In this document: piece after piece, positions 35,515 to 47,115 of the stretch | Layout: the number at the start of each line of letters is the position of its first letter | Numbering within the stretch: position 1 is the stretch's first letter | Assembly (NCBI GenBank): GCA_033239525.1 | Contig: BSYO01000016.1 | Location: 2,633,333-2,697,332, forward strand | DNA from: Nepenthes gracilis | Taxonomy: Eukaryota; Streptophyta; Magnoliopsida; Caryophyllales; Nepenthaceae | Length of the DNA: 64,000 nucleotides | Direction: 5' to 3' | The notes under the pieces: model-generated | Seen by the model: the letters and a program-made list of their open reading frames with translations, nothing else | Database searches by the model: none | Told to the model about the DNA's origin: nothing | Program-made: the position numbers and the translations under genes

Positions 35515-35985
35515 CCATAGAACTCGACTATGACCGAGCAACCTGAGAGATTGAACTAAAAACGCCGCTATGATCGAGCAGCCCCAAAGGTCCAATTAAA
35601 ACTCGGCCGTGTCTGAGCGTTCCAAGAGGTCGAATTAAAACTTGATCATGGCGCTAAGCAACCCTAGAGGTTGAATTTAAAACTTAGGGGGCATAAGATA
35701 GCAAACATGCATTGATCCTGGAAGTAACATCTTCAACCTAAGACAGTCAAAATGTTCAAAAGTAATGTCAAACTAAAAACTCGGCTATGTTCGAGCAATC
35801 CAAGAGGTTGTACTAAAAATTCGGCTATGACCAAGCGGCCCAAGGGTTCGAATTAAAACTTGGCCATAATGCCAAGTAACCGTTGGGGTTAAACTCAAAA
35901 CCTAGAGGGCATGAGGCAGCAAACGTGCGGCAACCCTGGAGGTAGCATTTTCAGTTAAGGTGACCTAAAGGTCCAGTAGTTAAGA
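35515..35985. repeat. Tandem repeats in the 3' region of the Tat-like element
   Basis: A subunit of about 45 bp, built on AAACTCGGCTATGACCGAGC and AGAGGTTGAATTAAAA, is repeated with variation at least seven times. Two higher-order blocks of about 200-250 bp each end with a segment starting CTTAGGGGGCAT or CCTAGAGGGCAT and containing GCAGCAAACGTGC-like text. Tandem repeats in the 3' untranslated part are common in Tat-lineage elements and can seed satellite DNA. Confidence 0.75.
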
Positions 35986-36116
35986 TTACGTCCCCTTAAA
36001 AGAGGCATGTCGTGAATGAACAAAACACTACAACGGTCCGAGGAAGACAAAGCAAGTGTCGGCACTTAAAGAATGAGAATTTTATTCACAAAAGCAGTGG
36101 GCGTACAACGGTGTGC

Positions 36117-38254
36117 TTAAAAAAGGGGGAGAGAAGAACTTTGCAAGGTACAGTCAGCCCCTGGAGGGCCCTTGCTAGGGAGAAGTGCCCGGTCAATGCA
36201 GTCCTCCAGAACCAGCCAGCTCCGCTTGCTCCAAGGATCCCGGACACTCAGGGGTCTCGAGTGGCTTGATGATCCACGCGCAGAAGGTCTAGGAGGCCTA
36301 CTCTTCCCTGAGATGTCATACAAGTCTTCTACACATGTTGCACGGCATTCCGAGGATAAAAAATGGCTGTGGGAAACCAAGGGCCCAACAGCCTCATCAC
36401 TCTGCGGCACAGACTGATGCCGCCCCAATACTTGCCTTCCAAAGCTGGAGCAATGTCGGCAGCCCGCACCGAAGTTCTCAGCACTTCTTCCAACCTGAAA
36501 ATTTCTATCCCTTAGTAACTGATACTGGGATTGTTGGAGCTTCAGTGTATTCTCAAGAGACGTGATCTTTCCCTTTGCTTTGGCAAGCTAAGCCTCCAAG
36601 CATTTTTTGGCCTCAGCAAGAGTCCTGAAAGCCTCCAACTATACGTAAGCATGGGAAACCTCACTGGCAATCAGTCCAAGGCCGCCGACTATATCCTGAA
36701 GCTGTAAAGGAGGAACAGTCAAGTAAAAGCAAACAGAAGAAGATGACATCAAAGGGGGTAAGGGAGTACCTTGGCCACAACAAAACCCCCGGAAGTACCC
36801 TCTCCTCCGGGGACTTCAGGCTCCTCGGGCCTCTCGACCGCAGCATCCTGCGCCGCAGGTATCTCAGCCCTGACCTCGAGCGTAAATGCAACATCCAAGG
36901 ATGGGGGCTCAGCATGCTCCTCGGCCCCGGCCTGGGCCTCAACTGGACGTGGAGTCCCAAGGCCTTCCTCGACCACAGGCTCTTCAGAGGCCGCGAACGA
37001 AACTATGGTCGGGCTGTAAACTTGGATTGTAAGGCATGGGAGCTCAGTAGACACGTCAGCGGTCGGCTCTACACCACGACTCTCCTTGGCCCCAGCAACC
37101 CCAAGAGTGGGAGTCACCGTCGCCGTCACCGCCGCTTCATCGGCCATGGTTGCACCAACCTCCCCCACTGCATCTCCCGTGCTGATGCCTTCGGATGGAT
37201 TGTCAATCCAGTCTAAGACCTCACCAGTAAACTCAGAAGGAACGTTGAAAAGTGGCTCACCAACGGAAGGCTGGGGGGTGCAAAGATTCCCAAGCTAACC
37301 AACAGACTGGGAAGGCTGACTAGAGGACTTGGCAAAAGTTGAAGGTCCAGGGCCCTCAGCCTCCCGGATTGGTTGTGCAGCCGCTGTCCTCTGCCTTCTC
37401 ACAAGAGGCACGATCACAGCATCGTCATCATCATACAAGAAAGACTCAATAACGGCCACTAGACTCTTCGAAATCTCAATCCGATGACTCTTCCTTAGTC
37501 ACTCGGACAGCCCCTCAATCCTCAAAGATCCTTCCTTCTTCCTCAACGTCTTCTTTCTCCTCTCCACTACGGCAGCGGTGGTAGGGGGCGTAGAACTCTC
37601 GCCACGAGACCCTCGTTTGGCCTTTTTCAAGTTCTCTGGCCGCAGCTAGATGTTCTAGTTGTTCTCATTAAAAGTGCCAGGATTGGCCCGCACTAGGTCC
37701 ACAACCTCCCTCTCCCTTGTAGAAGGGTCAGCATCCACGTTGCCCCAAGCATTGGAAAGGTCCTAAGTGTCCGGGACCCCTAAGAAGAAGAACTTGTCCT
37801 TTCACCTCTTGGTGAAATCTGGATTCCTGCCACTCATAACAGCATATTCAGAATGTGGGGTGGCGGCAATCCAATCCAAATTATGGACGAGGCAAAATAT
37901 TACCTTCACCATTGACGCCTTAAGGAGCCTATTGTGATAGCGGGTGAAAACGCAGAGTGAGATGAGGAACCTTATGGCGTTAGGTTGTAGCCTAGCAAAT
38001 AGGACCTTCAGCGCCTTCATGATGAGGTAAAGCTCCAGCGGGACAGGAAAATGAAGCCCACCCTTGAGGTGAACTTCGTAAACAGTGATGAAGTCATTCG
38101 GTGGATTGCAGGCCCTCTGATGGGGATCAGTAATCACCATGGCCATTGACTCAAGTATCCCATACCTAGAACGAAGGGCTTCGAGTCCACGTAGAGAAAC
38201 GGTGGAAGCAATATCATTAACTCTGGGCACCATTAAATCACCGAAGGGAAGCAC
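36117..38254 (-). pseudogene. Antisense ORF of the Tat-like element: gypsy-type transposon domain plus coiled coil, broken
   Basis: Read on the minus strand from 38254, the first 150 codons include FITVYEVHLKGGLHFPVPLE and LQPNAIRFLISLCVF. These match the plant 'putative gypsy-type transposon' domain (Transposase_28). After a stop the same frame continues with the usual FFFLGVPDT, then a basic Ser/Thr/Pro-rich linker (KKAKRGSRGESS). Next comes a long Ala/Glu/Val-rich acidic region (37168-36749) and, after a gap, a probable coiled coil (about 36720-36540, KGKITSLENTLKLQQSQYQL). Several stops break it. Such antisense ORFs occur in some Tat-lineage elements and their function is not established. 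The + strand frames over the same place are its shadows. Confidence 0.7.
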
Positions 38255-39767
38255 AGAAGAACTGAAGAGGAAAGGTTTAGAAGGAGAACTGTCAAAGGTT
38301 TGGAGGAAAATCCCTTAGGTTGCATGAAGGAAAATGGAAATAAGGGCAAGTCATAATATTTGAAATCAGCAGAAAGGCAAAGGGCGCGCCCCATCATTAT
38401 CCTGGCCATGTGGCGATCCCCCATATGCTGTCAAAGATAGTAATCCTTGTCTTCCCGAGGTGACATCAATCAAATCAACATGCATTTAATGCGCCTTGAT
38501 AACCGAAGAATGATGGCTCCTACCAATGTCTAGGACGCACTCTTGCAGAAGCCCTCGAACGTACTCTCGCAGAAGCCCTCGGACGTACTCTTGCTGAAAG
38601 GTCTAAGTAGGAGAACACCCAATGATATTTCAATACAACTGAGGACACCGTCACAAAGTGTGCGGCAGTGCCCAGAGCCATAGATTTCCTCTGACACTTT
38701 AACCCAAGGGCAGACCCCCACGCGTCCTCGAGCAATCCAACCGATGTGCCCCGAGCTAATGCCCGTGGGCGCAAAAAAAAAAGAGAAAAGACAAGAGGAG
38801 GAAAGATTTGTGCAACCAGTAAAGAGGATAAAGGCAACAACTACTTCTTTTATTAATCAAATTTCCTTTACAAAGTACACGACTTGTGGCAGCAAAGGTA
38901 TAAGAAAGAGGAAGGAGATACAGCCCAGGGTACAAGCCCCACGACAACGGCCCAGGACACAAAGTGGTATGGCAAGGGAGCTAGATACACATGAGATCGC
39001 CATGGCTCCACTTGCGGTAACCCAACAAACCTAAGGGTCGTCGATGTTCGCTAGTGGCTCCTGTAGGCAAACCCCACGAAGCAAGACCAACACCCGTGGC
39101 AGGAGCTCTGGTGGGGAAGCGGCAAACATGCACTCCCCGGCAGGGACTCCTTTCTTTGCCTCCCCTCCAAGCAATACGTGTGGTGTCCCAGTGAAGTGGA
39201 GGCCATGGACGAAGTACCACCCCGGATGATTCTCCACTACCCTAGAGATCACCACAGCTTGGAGGGAGGCACACGACGACGGCAGAATGGCCAAGCCATT
39301 CTCACTAGTATGAGGAATCGCCCATGATGGTGACATGAGGGCAGTCTTCATCAGAAGCTTCAAGTCTCCAACTAGTCCACCCAACTCCTTTGTGGATACT
39401 CATTAGAAGTAGAGCAATCCAAGGCCCTTGCATTGTCCCTCCATGATAAGTTAAGGGGTGAGCCACACCAGTCAAGAAGCTCTCCTATTTATGGGCGAGC
39501 TGGCACTCTACCTGCGCTTAACTGAGCGCGCTTCCCAGTCACCATAATTTGCAGAGAAGAAAGGCCCTCAAGGCACCTGGAAAGCCTACGCAGTGGTATA
39601 GAGAAGGCGTGACATCAGGCTACTTGGGGAAGATGCGGCGTCAGACTGTATGGAAAAGACGCGACGCCTGGAAGGAGATAAAACACAGCGCAACCCAAGG
39701 AAGGCAACGCGGTGACCAACCAGGCCCAAAGTGCACATGCTAGGCCTTGATTGCCAGTCGGCCTAGG
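38255..39767. other. 3' internal region of the Tat-like element downstream of the antisense ORF
   Basis: GC-richer than the genome around it and without a recognisable domain on either strand. On the minus strand it would be the 5' leader of the antisense ORF. Open frames at 38744-39034 (+), 39031-39384 (-) and 39549-39743 (+) show no family features. Confidence 0.5.
38528..38600. repeat. Short tandem repeat, three units of about 24 bp
   Basis: The units are GGACGCACTCTTGCAGAAGC, GAACGTACTCTCGCAGAAGC and GGACGTACTCTTGCTGAA, the first two joined by CCTC. Read on the minus strand they encode an Arg/Ala/Ser repeat (RASARV), but there is no sign that it is translated. Confidence 0.8.
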
Positions 39768-39779
39768 CATGGGGGCTAA
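39768..39779 (+). other. Polypurine tract of the Tat-like element
   Basis: CATGGGGGCTAA lies directly before the 3' LTR. A short G-rich tract followed by CTAA at this place is the usual plus-strand priming site in this type of element. Confidence 0.6.
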
Positions 39780-40576
39780 TGATAGGTACCGGTACCCAAG
39801 GCCCATTGGCGAAGCCCATTTCCTAGCGGTTGGACCCTGGCACCAAAGGGGTTCAAGCAGCTTAAGAGGCCGAAGAGACCTAGGTGTTGGAGCCAGCCCA
39901 AACGGCATAATGGGTTTCGAGACCACTCGGGCTCACAGACCAGAGGAAGGCTGTAGATGTCAATCAGCCTGCAAAGATAGCACACCGTGAGATTTAGTGA
40001 CTAAACCCATCAGACTGTCAGAGTAATAATGACCTGCAGTACACGCCCAGTCACTCTAGATGGGACGTCACAGAAAATCGTCCAACCTATATGCTACGCC
40101 CCTGGCACAGAGGACTGGATTGGAGGACTTGGTGGCCGACTTCCTGCACATACCAGCCCCACGTGGACAACCCCCAACGGACATTTCTAAACACTATAAA
40201 TATATTAACTGTACACTCAACAAATGATTCTGATTCTTCTTCTAATTCTAGTATTCCCTCTACCCCAACTACCATAGAGAGAGAAAAAGAAAGAAAAAAG
40301 CTTCGAGCACGTTTTGTAATCTCATTGTAATCTCTAATGGCATAATAAAGCTCATTCTCGGACTAAAATTCGGCATTTTTTCTTCTCATTTATGGAAAGG
40401 TTTTTCATGTGAAATCTTTGTGTATCACCTTCTTCTCCTCTTCTATCACACTACCAAGTCAAAAAAGATAACTTGATCTCTCGTGTGTTGCACGGGTTCC
40501 GTCCGAGTGTATCCAAAGGCTACGAATAGCCATTCAGATCTTTACCCGCGCGTGGTCGAAATCCGCAGATGCAACA
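39780..40576 (+). repeat. 3' LTR of the Tat-like element
   Basis: Collinear with the 5' LTR, starting TGATAGGTACCGGTACC and ending GCAGATGCAACA. It is 19 bp shorter through small deletions. The TATA box CTATAAATA is at 40194-40202. It is followed by the second copy of the target duplication AGTAG (40577-40581). Confidence 0.92.
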
Positions 40577-40581
40577 AGTAG

Positions 40582-41432
40582 AATAAATATTTTATTTAGA
40601 ATAAAGTAAAATTAGAATTTTTATTTTCACTAACCAAACATACACGTAGTATACATGATGTTTGAATTTTGATAGAAAAAATATCAAATTTTCTCTTGCA
40701 TTCAGTTTCCTCCTCAACTTTTATTTTTTTGAATTTCATGTTAAAAAAATTTTATTTTAGTATTAATATGATAAACTATAGCATTGAGCGTAATATTTGA
40801 AATAATTTTTAAGTAATTGTTCCCTTTCCAACTAATGCATAGTATCTTTTTATAAGTAATTGACGTATATATATTTAAAAAGTATTCCTCACATACAAAG
40901 AAATAAATAAACATCATGGAAATTAAAAAATTATAAAGTATCCAGATTAAAACAATATATATAGAAAATTATTGAAGCCTCAATAGTGAAACGGGGGCAA
41001 AAGGCCCCAAAAAGCCATTTTAATACCTTAATAATGGAAGGTTCATCCATCAACTTTATTTTTAAAGTCCTATACTAAAAAATACTAATACAACATTTCA
41101 TATAGCAGAAACTGTATGATTTACGTAGGGAAGATTTGTATTATTAAGATACATTCGGTTTTTACATTTCAATGAATTATATAGTGGCTACCAAGCATAA
41201 TTTTCGTTGCTTTTGTTTGATCGTGCTTCCTTTCTAAAAATAGATGTTCATTTAATATATCTCTCGAAATCATTAAATGGTCGGTCACTCAATCTTATTA
41301 CAAATCATAGAGCATACTTGTTTCATAGACGGATACCAAAAGAATTTTGAGGTACCTCTCATAAAAGGCACAGAGACAGGATGACTCGACGAAAATCAAG
41401 CAATCTAAAGTGATAAGTCTACTCTTAATAGT
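40582..41432. other. AT-rich sequence, no gene seen
   Basis: The first 70 bp continue the MITE-like sequence split by the Tat insertion. The remainder has no recognisable coding or repeat structure apart from short TE-like words near the LTR start at 41433. Confidence 0.4.
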
Positions 41433-43126
41433 TGTAAGGTTCGAGTTCTGAATTTTAAATTAAATCATGATTAATTAAGTTGAGATAACTAAAATTGGGA
41501 TCAAATGACGAAGAGAATTAGCCAATGTCAATTCTAAATTGGATCATATTAAGTTGGAGGACGCTTGACTGGCGTTCGACATATGCCAATGTATGTTCTA
41601 GATAGGGAGGTTGTACTTGACTGATACTTCATGCTTTTCGATATATTCACGCTCGATACATACTTGAAGGACGCTCAAGTGCATTAAGACAAAATATAGA
41701 TGCCTGACGGGCACTTTAGGTAACACCAGACTGATATAGTGTCAGTTTACTACATATATTATATCTAACTAATTTTTGATTATTTTCTACTAGATTTTAT
41801 GAGTAGAGAGAGAAGAATAAGAGGAAAAGAGGGAGAAAGAGAGAGAGGAAGTTAGACAAGTTAAATTCAAGTGAATCAAAGTAAAATTTTAGTAATTTAA
41901 TATTAAGGTAAGTGCATCATAAGCATTTCTTTCATTTGTTGTTAAATTTTTTCACTTTATAGAGCACTTGTTATTCTAAATACTCATAGATATCATATTT
42001 TAGTAATTAGATTGTTTATATTTCACATGTATGTAACATTCTTCTCGTTTTTTGTAACATTATATGAAATTTATATCTAAATCCATATATATTATATTAT
42101 TCAATTAATTTCTATAATTGTCTTTCTTACATGTTCCAAATTTCTGATATAATACTCTTTCATATTTAATTTTCGTACATAGTGTTTTAGTTTGTCTAAA
42201 ATCTACTAGTTATGTTTTGCATGTCTTGATATTTTATTATGTTTGTCCTTGCATCTATGTTATTTAAATTAAAAAATTTTACTAATTTTTCTGTAATCTT
42301 GTTTAAAAATATTATAATGTAGCATTACATATTTTAAATGTAAGCATATTCAAGTTTTTACATAAGCTAAAGTATTGTATGATAAGAAATTTGAAGAAAA
42401 AATATAATAATTTATTAAAGGATTAAAAAATTTTTACTAAATTAAAAAAATACAAAAATTATGTAAAATTATGTAGAGTTTTTATTTATTTTAGTATCGG
42501 ATCATTATAATAAGTTTAGTGATAGCATATCATGGCATACCTTAATATATTATTGTGATTATTAAGGTTCAAACATATCATCCACGAATGAAAACGATAT
42601 TCGACCCTATTTACAAAGTTATATGTAGGACAGCCTACCTAGAGTCTTAAATAAAAAATAAGACATTTGGTTGTATGAAAGCAAATATAACCTATGTTTT
42701 GATTATCCGCCTTTTTAGTGAGTAAAGCTCTGTTGACTTTTGACCCCTAAAAATGTGCATAATAATATATTTGGTTGAAAAAGAATTTGTAAAGTTGTAA
42801 AGCAAATTTATATTATCCTATATTTTGATTTATTATTCATTTTGACATATTTTTATATGAATTTTGGTTGTTCAAACATTTGGTTTTTACTAACCCTTTT
42901 TAGTTTAGCGATTTGGGTACTTGTAAGATAAATAATACATGAAGGAAGGGTTTTCCAAACATATCAAGATTAGAAATATTTGTAACTTAATTATATATTT
43001 CATTCCGATAAGTAGATTATATATTTACGTTATTCAAACTACAATTTGTAATTAAATGAATGAATGTTGGTTTATCTAATATTAGCCTATTGTAGTTGTA
43101 GTTTATTTTAATTTTTAGATTAGACA
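41433..43126 (+). repeat. Chromovirus-like LTR copy, about 1.7 kb
   Basis: It starts TGTAAGGTTCGAGTTCTGAA, matching the family start TGTAAGATATGGATTCC seen at 14093. It then has short gene-like words around 41570-41740, a purine-rich leader (GAGAGAGAAGAATAAGAGG at 41800-41850), and later the family text TTCGACCCTATTTACAAAG with TATATGTAGGACAGCC (about 42600-42640). That text has a counterpart at 51450-51490. The end at TTAGACA (43126) is inferred; the flanking bases ATAGT and TAATT are not a duplication. Confidence 0.55.
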
Positions 43127-46100
43127 TAATTTTTTATATAGAGTCTGACGTCAAAATATAATTGGCATTTGAAGTCACATTCAAGTGTGGCAAATTTGGG
43201 TCATGTGGTTCAATAAATAAATATTTTTGGTTCGTCAAAATATCAACTCATAGATTGTGTTCGAAAGTGAATTTGGTCTATTAATTATTAATAAAATAAA
43301 CTTGCAAATAATTATTATTCGGGTTTGGTATGAGAATATGACAATAGCAAGAAAAAAAATAAACGCATGGGCTATGATAAAATCAACACTCCAAACCAAA
43401 CCATATAGTAAATCAACTTTGCTAATAGTTAAAAGATAGGCCACATTGATTTAAAAGAAAAACCATGAGCCGACCAGGAGATGAATGTGCCGATATATAG
43501 CTTGGCCTATGGCGGTCAATACCAACTATATCCATTGATAATTTCTCAACCTTAGAGCTCCATTTGAGCTCAATGCTTGCAGTGATGCAATTAGAAAAAA
43601 GTGAAGGTGAGTAATTGTGATGCATCGGCTCCCAAACGTAGAAATTTTGGATAATTAAGTAAATATAATCAAGATTATACTTAATATGCATGAAAAAAAT
43701 TAAATTTTGAGATCGAGGGGTAAGTCGGCAGGGGTTGGCCTGCTGGTCGCCCGGGAGAGCGCTGATTCCAGATTGCTCCAGGCACAAAAAACGCTGTGCG
43801 TTTTCCTCGGCCATTTTTGCTGATTCTAAGAGAAATAAGAGAGAGAAGGGGGAAGAGGAAGAGAGAGAAGGTAGAGAACTAGGCTCCCGAATCTGAATCC
43901 GTCCGATATCTAATTAAAAAGGTGATAGATCGGGACGATGTAAGTGCACTCATACCCTCCTTTTTAGTTTTCTTACACTTTGATCTTGTCTTCTTTGGGT
44001 ATCCGTATTCCAATACCCGGTCAAATTTATATTTAGTAGTTCCCAAGATTCAAGTATGCATATATGTAAATTTCATATCCAAATTTGTTCATTTGGTCGA
44101 TTTTGGATACTGAAACCCTAACCCCGCACTCGGGACCTTTACTCACAAATTTTTGGGACTTCTATATAATTTGAGACTAGTATATTGTTACCCATATTTA
44201 GTATAAGTTAATTTGTCGATTGGTTATCCAATTTGATAATTTTAGGTGAAAACCCGTTCGTCGGAACCCTAGGATACATCCGGACCACAGTTGATCAATT
44301 ACTTTAGGTTTTATACATAAATTGACCTTAATAATTGTTACCTATAATATGGGCAAGTAATTGTGTGAATTTCATGTCTGAATTTATAGATTTGACCCGT
44401 TTTTGAATAACGAACCCTAAAATTACGGCCCGAAAGAATTAACTGATTAAATTAAAATTTATGGATAAATTGGCTCTAAGATGTTATTACCCGCACCATG
44501 GATAAGTTAATTTACCCATTGGGTTATCGAATTGGTAGTTTTGTGAGGTTTTATGTTCTTCAGAATCCTAACCTTGCCATTTGCGAACTTTGTCTGAAGA
44601 AATCATAATAATATAAGATCTCAACTCCGAAAATTATAATACATGTAATTATGAAGGAAATTGTCATCCGAAAATTTCAAAGACATTATAGGCTCAATAT
44701 GGTAAGAATCTCCTAATTATAGCAATCAAATGATGAATTATACACGTATCATGAACCCAATGACTTGAATGTTCTAAGAATCATGTTATGAATGATTTAT
44801 GAAAGAATTAATGATCGAAAACTTTAAGAATTATATCTGACATGGTCAAAAAGGGAATTATAATCATTCTTTGCTTCAAGAAATTTTATGTATGAACTAT
44901 GAACACGTGAAAACCTAAGCTCACGTGATATAAACTGTGAACACATGAGGAACCAAACTCACGAGAAATAAGAAAATAAGAATCTGAATAAGTTTAAAGG
45001 AAGACTAACGAAGAAGGGATATTCTGCAATTAAGTGATGACTGATGAACTGTTCTCCGAAATAAAAGAATGAGAACTGATGAAATTATGAACGCACCCCA
45101 ACAAAGTGGTAATGAAGAATTATGAATAAAGAATTATATGTTTAAAAGTAGAAGGTCCCTAAAGAAATAAGAACTAAGAACTTGGACCTAGGAAATTAGA
45201 TAGTATGCTTGGGCCTGCTATTAATATTACAGTGGAGACTCCAGAAATATTCTGGCCGTGTATTCTGACCACTCATTTTGGAGTGGGTGATAATCCTTGA
45301 CAAGTTTTGGTATACTGTAGTGGAAGGTGTTGCCTGTTATGAATGTCACTTGAGGTAGAGGATTATGGCCTCATCTATAGGGTTGATATGTAGACGGCCC
45401 CCCTCTAGATCGAGAATAGGAGGGTATTGGTGTTAGATTGTGTGGACTGAACACAATCTAGTTAACGACCGACTACTCCTTTGATCAGTAAGGCCTACTG
45501 GCCTGAGTCCGTCAAAGAAATAAGTTTTTAACAATGAGCGGATAATCAAGAAAATGATAAGAAAATGAACCAAAAAAATATGGAACAAATCATAAAAGTA
45601 TTCAACCCTAAAAGTATGAATCAAATCCCATATGCACCTTTGACTTTCATATAAGCATGATTAAGTTTTGAATATGAAATTATGCATGTCCTTGATGTAT
45701 ATATTACACTTATTGAACTTTTAACTCATTCTTACTACTTCCAATGTCTTCAGATTAGCACTAGTTTATACCCGATCGATCAGGGTAGAGAATTAAAAGT
45801 CGGAGAAGCTCGAAACTCTGAAGGATAGCTAGAAAACTTGGTTTTGTTATTTTTATATTTTTGGAGCCCTTGTATTTTTTTTGCCAATTATGTTTAATGG
45901 CAATGATGATATTATACATGTTGTTAGTTTCTACTGTATTCGATAAGTATAATTATTTTTGCAAGTTTATATGGTTTAAAAATGTACCTAATAGTATTTT
46001 GTCTGAATCGTTATCATATTAGAGATATGACGTCGGTGTCTCGTATTGTTAATTGTGGCAGATTTTGGATCTTATGTGGTTGCTGTAGTTGTCTGGATGT

Positions 46101-46260
46101 TGGAAATTATATCAATTGGGTTTTCTGGTTGATCGGAGTAGTTTTGTGATCGATTTTGTTGTGTAGTATTTGTCTATATGTGTGCAAGATTGTTATTTAG
46201 GTTTTGTATTTTGACTGACGTTCGTATTACAAAGAAAATTATGTCACGAATTTTCGACAA
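43127..46260 (+). repeat. LTR-like sequence of a second chromovirus-type family, ends uncertain
   Basis: From about 43440 the text has the layout of a large plant gypsy LTR: a GC-richer promoter-like zone (43700-43810), a purine-rich leader (GAGAGAGAAGGGGGAAGAGG), AT-rich middle with CCCTA words, and a moderately GC-rich block at 45180-45500. It then fades out near GACTGACGTTCGTATTACA at about 46230. I found no target duplication and no protein domain. The minus-strand 130-codon frame at 43422-43814 is not like any known protein. Confidence 0.35.
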
Positions 46261-46507
46261 AAAATATGATACTCACAATAGCTCAATAGGATGCGAGAAA
46301 TCAAAATAAAAAAAAAAAAGTATCGTTCCCATCACTTATCATGTATAGTTTATATAGGAATAATTCTAATAATATAGAATCTAATTAAAATATAATTTTA
46401 ATAATTTTTTTAAAAAAAGTATTATAAAAAAATGAATAATAAAATAAATAAGGGCTTTTTAATTCTTTCTTTATGTATAATATAACATAGTTTTTTTTTT
46501 TCCAATT

Positions 46508-46596
46508 GGAAAAGATGGTTGAATGGATGAAAGTTTCGGATTGCTAATCCGTTGTGCGAGTCATGCATACTGAGGGTTCAAATCCCTATCTTTCCA
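46508..46596 (+). tRNA. trnS-GCU: tRNA-Ser(GCU)-like sequence of plastid type, probably a nuclear pseudogene
   Basis: An 89-nt sequence shows the class II tRNA layout: acceptor strand GGAAAAG, D-arm TGGTTGAATGGATGAAAG, anticodon arm CGGATTGCTAATCCG with anticodon GCT, a long variable arm (TGCGAGTCATGCA), T-arm AGGGTTCAAATCCCT and a CTTTCC-like acceptor partner. It matches my memory of chloroplast trnS-GCU far better than nuclear or native mitochondrial tRNA-Ser. The acceptor stem has a mismatch or weak pairs at positions 6-7, and GGTTCGAA has become GGTTCAAA. I recognise no plastid genes next to it. The most likely origin is plastid DNA inserted in the nucleus, now decaying. Confidence 0.75.
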
Positions 46597-47115
46597 TTTA
46601 CATTGCCGACTTCATATTTTGATTTATTTTTTAAATTTATTAATTTTTTCTGCTTTTTTATAGTTAAATGTCTATGATTGACAAAATTGATGAAGGATCA
46701 TAGTCATCCTAAAACGTCATAGTCCGTGTACGCCTATCAAGAATATGCTACATTCGAACCCAATTAATCCAAATCGAGTTTGATGAGCCAATAATTCTCC
46801 ATAGATGACTTGTCAAAAGAGTCTTGTTCTAAGTATAGATATTCTTTATATCCAATTTTCCTTCAGTTTTAGCTTTGCAAACAACATTATAAGAAACCTT
46901 AACTAAGACATTGGTAAGAGTGAATACCATAAATTATTTTTATGATAGCCTTCGAAAAAACAAACAAAGACATTGGTAAGAGTGAATGTTTAACAAAACT
47001 AAAGAGATTAACTAGAGCCTAACTACAAAGGAAAACTATATATTTTTCCAAGAGAGAATTTAGCAAGAGAGTCCATCCACAAGATCATGATAGTCCATGA
47101 ATGGAAGTCTAAAAG
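46597..47115. other. Short intergenic stretch with a local direct repeat
   Basis: The word AAGACATTGGTAAGAGTGAA occurs at about 46908 and again at about 46972. No coding region is seen. The stretch ends at the start of a minus-oriented LTR. Confidence 0.45.

Larger units (their letters stand above)
26100..40576 (+). mobile_element. Complete but inactivated Tat-like Ty3/gypsy LTR retrotransposon, 14,477 bp
   Basis: The element has two LTRs (816 and 797 bp), TG...CA ends and a perfect 5-bp target duplication AGTAG (26095-26099 and 40577-40581). The order gag, protease, reverse transcriptase, RNase H, integrase defines Ty3/gypsy. The Tat lineage is suggested by the gag type, by the extra archaeal-type RNase H domain before integrase, by the long 3' region with an antisense ORF, and by the LTR start TGATGGG. 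A 2,888-bp solo LTR plus one target copy is nested inside, so the original element was about 11.6 kb. Every domain carries stops or frameshifts. My hand count over the first 170 LTR bases gives about 17% difference, mostly transitions, so it is an old insertion. Confidence 0.92.

Noticed and set aside
36743..37298. Plus-strand open frames at 36743-37216, 36771-37019 and 37086-37298
   Set aside because: They are shadows of the antisense ORF, which has the better domain pattern and Ala/Glu-rich composition on the minus strand.
43422..43814. 130-codon minus-strand frame starting MAEENAQRFLCLEQSG
   Set aside because: No domain, no splice or promoter context, and it lies in an LTR-like sequence.
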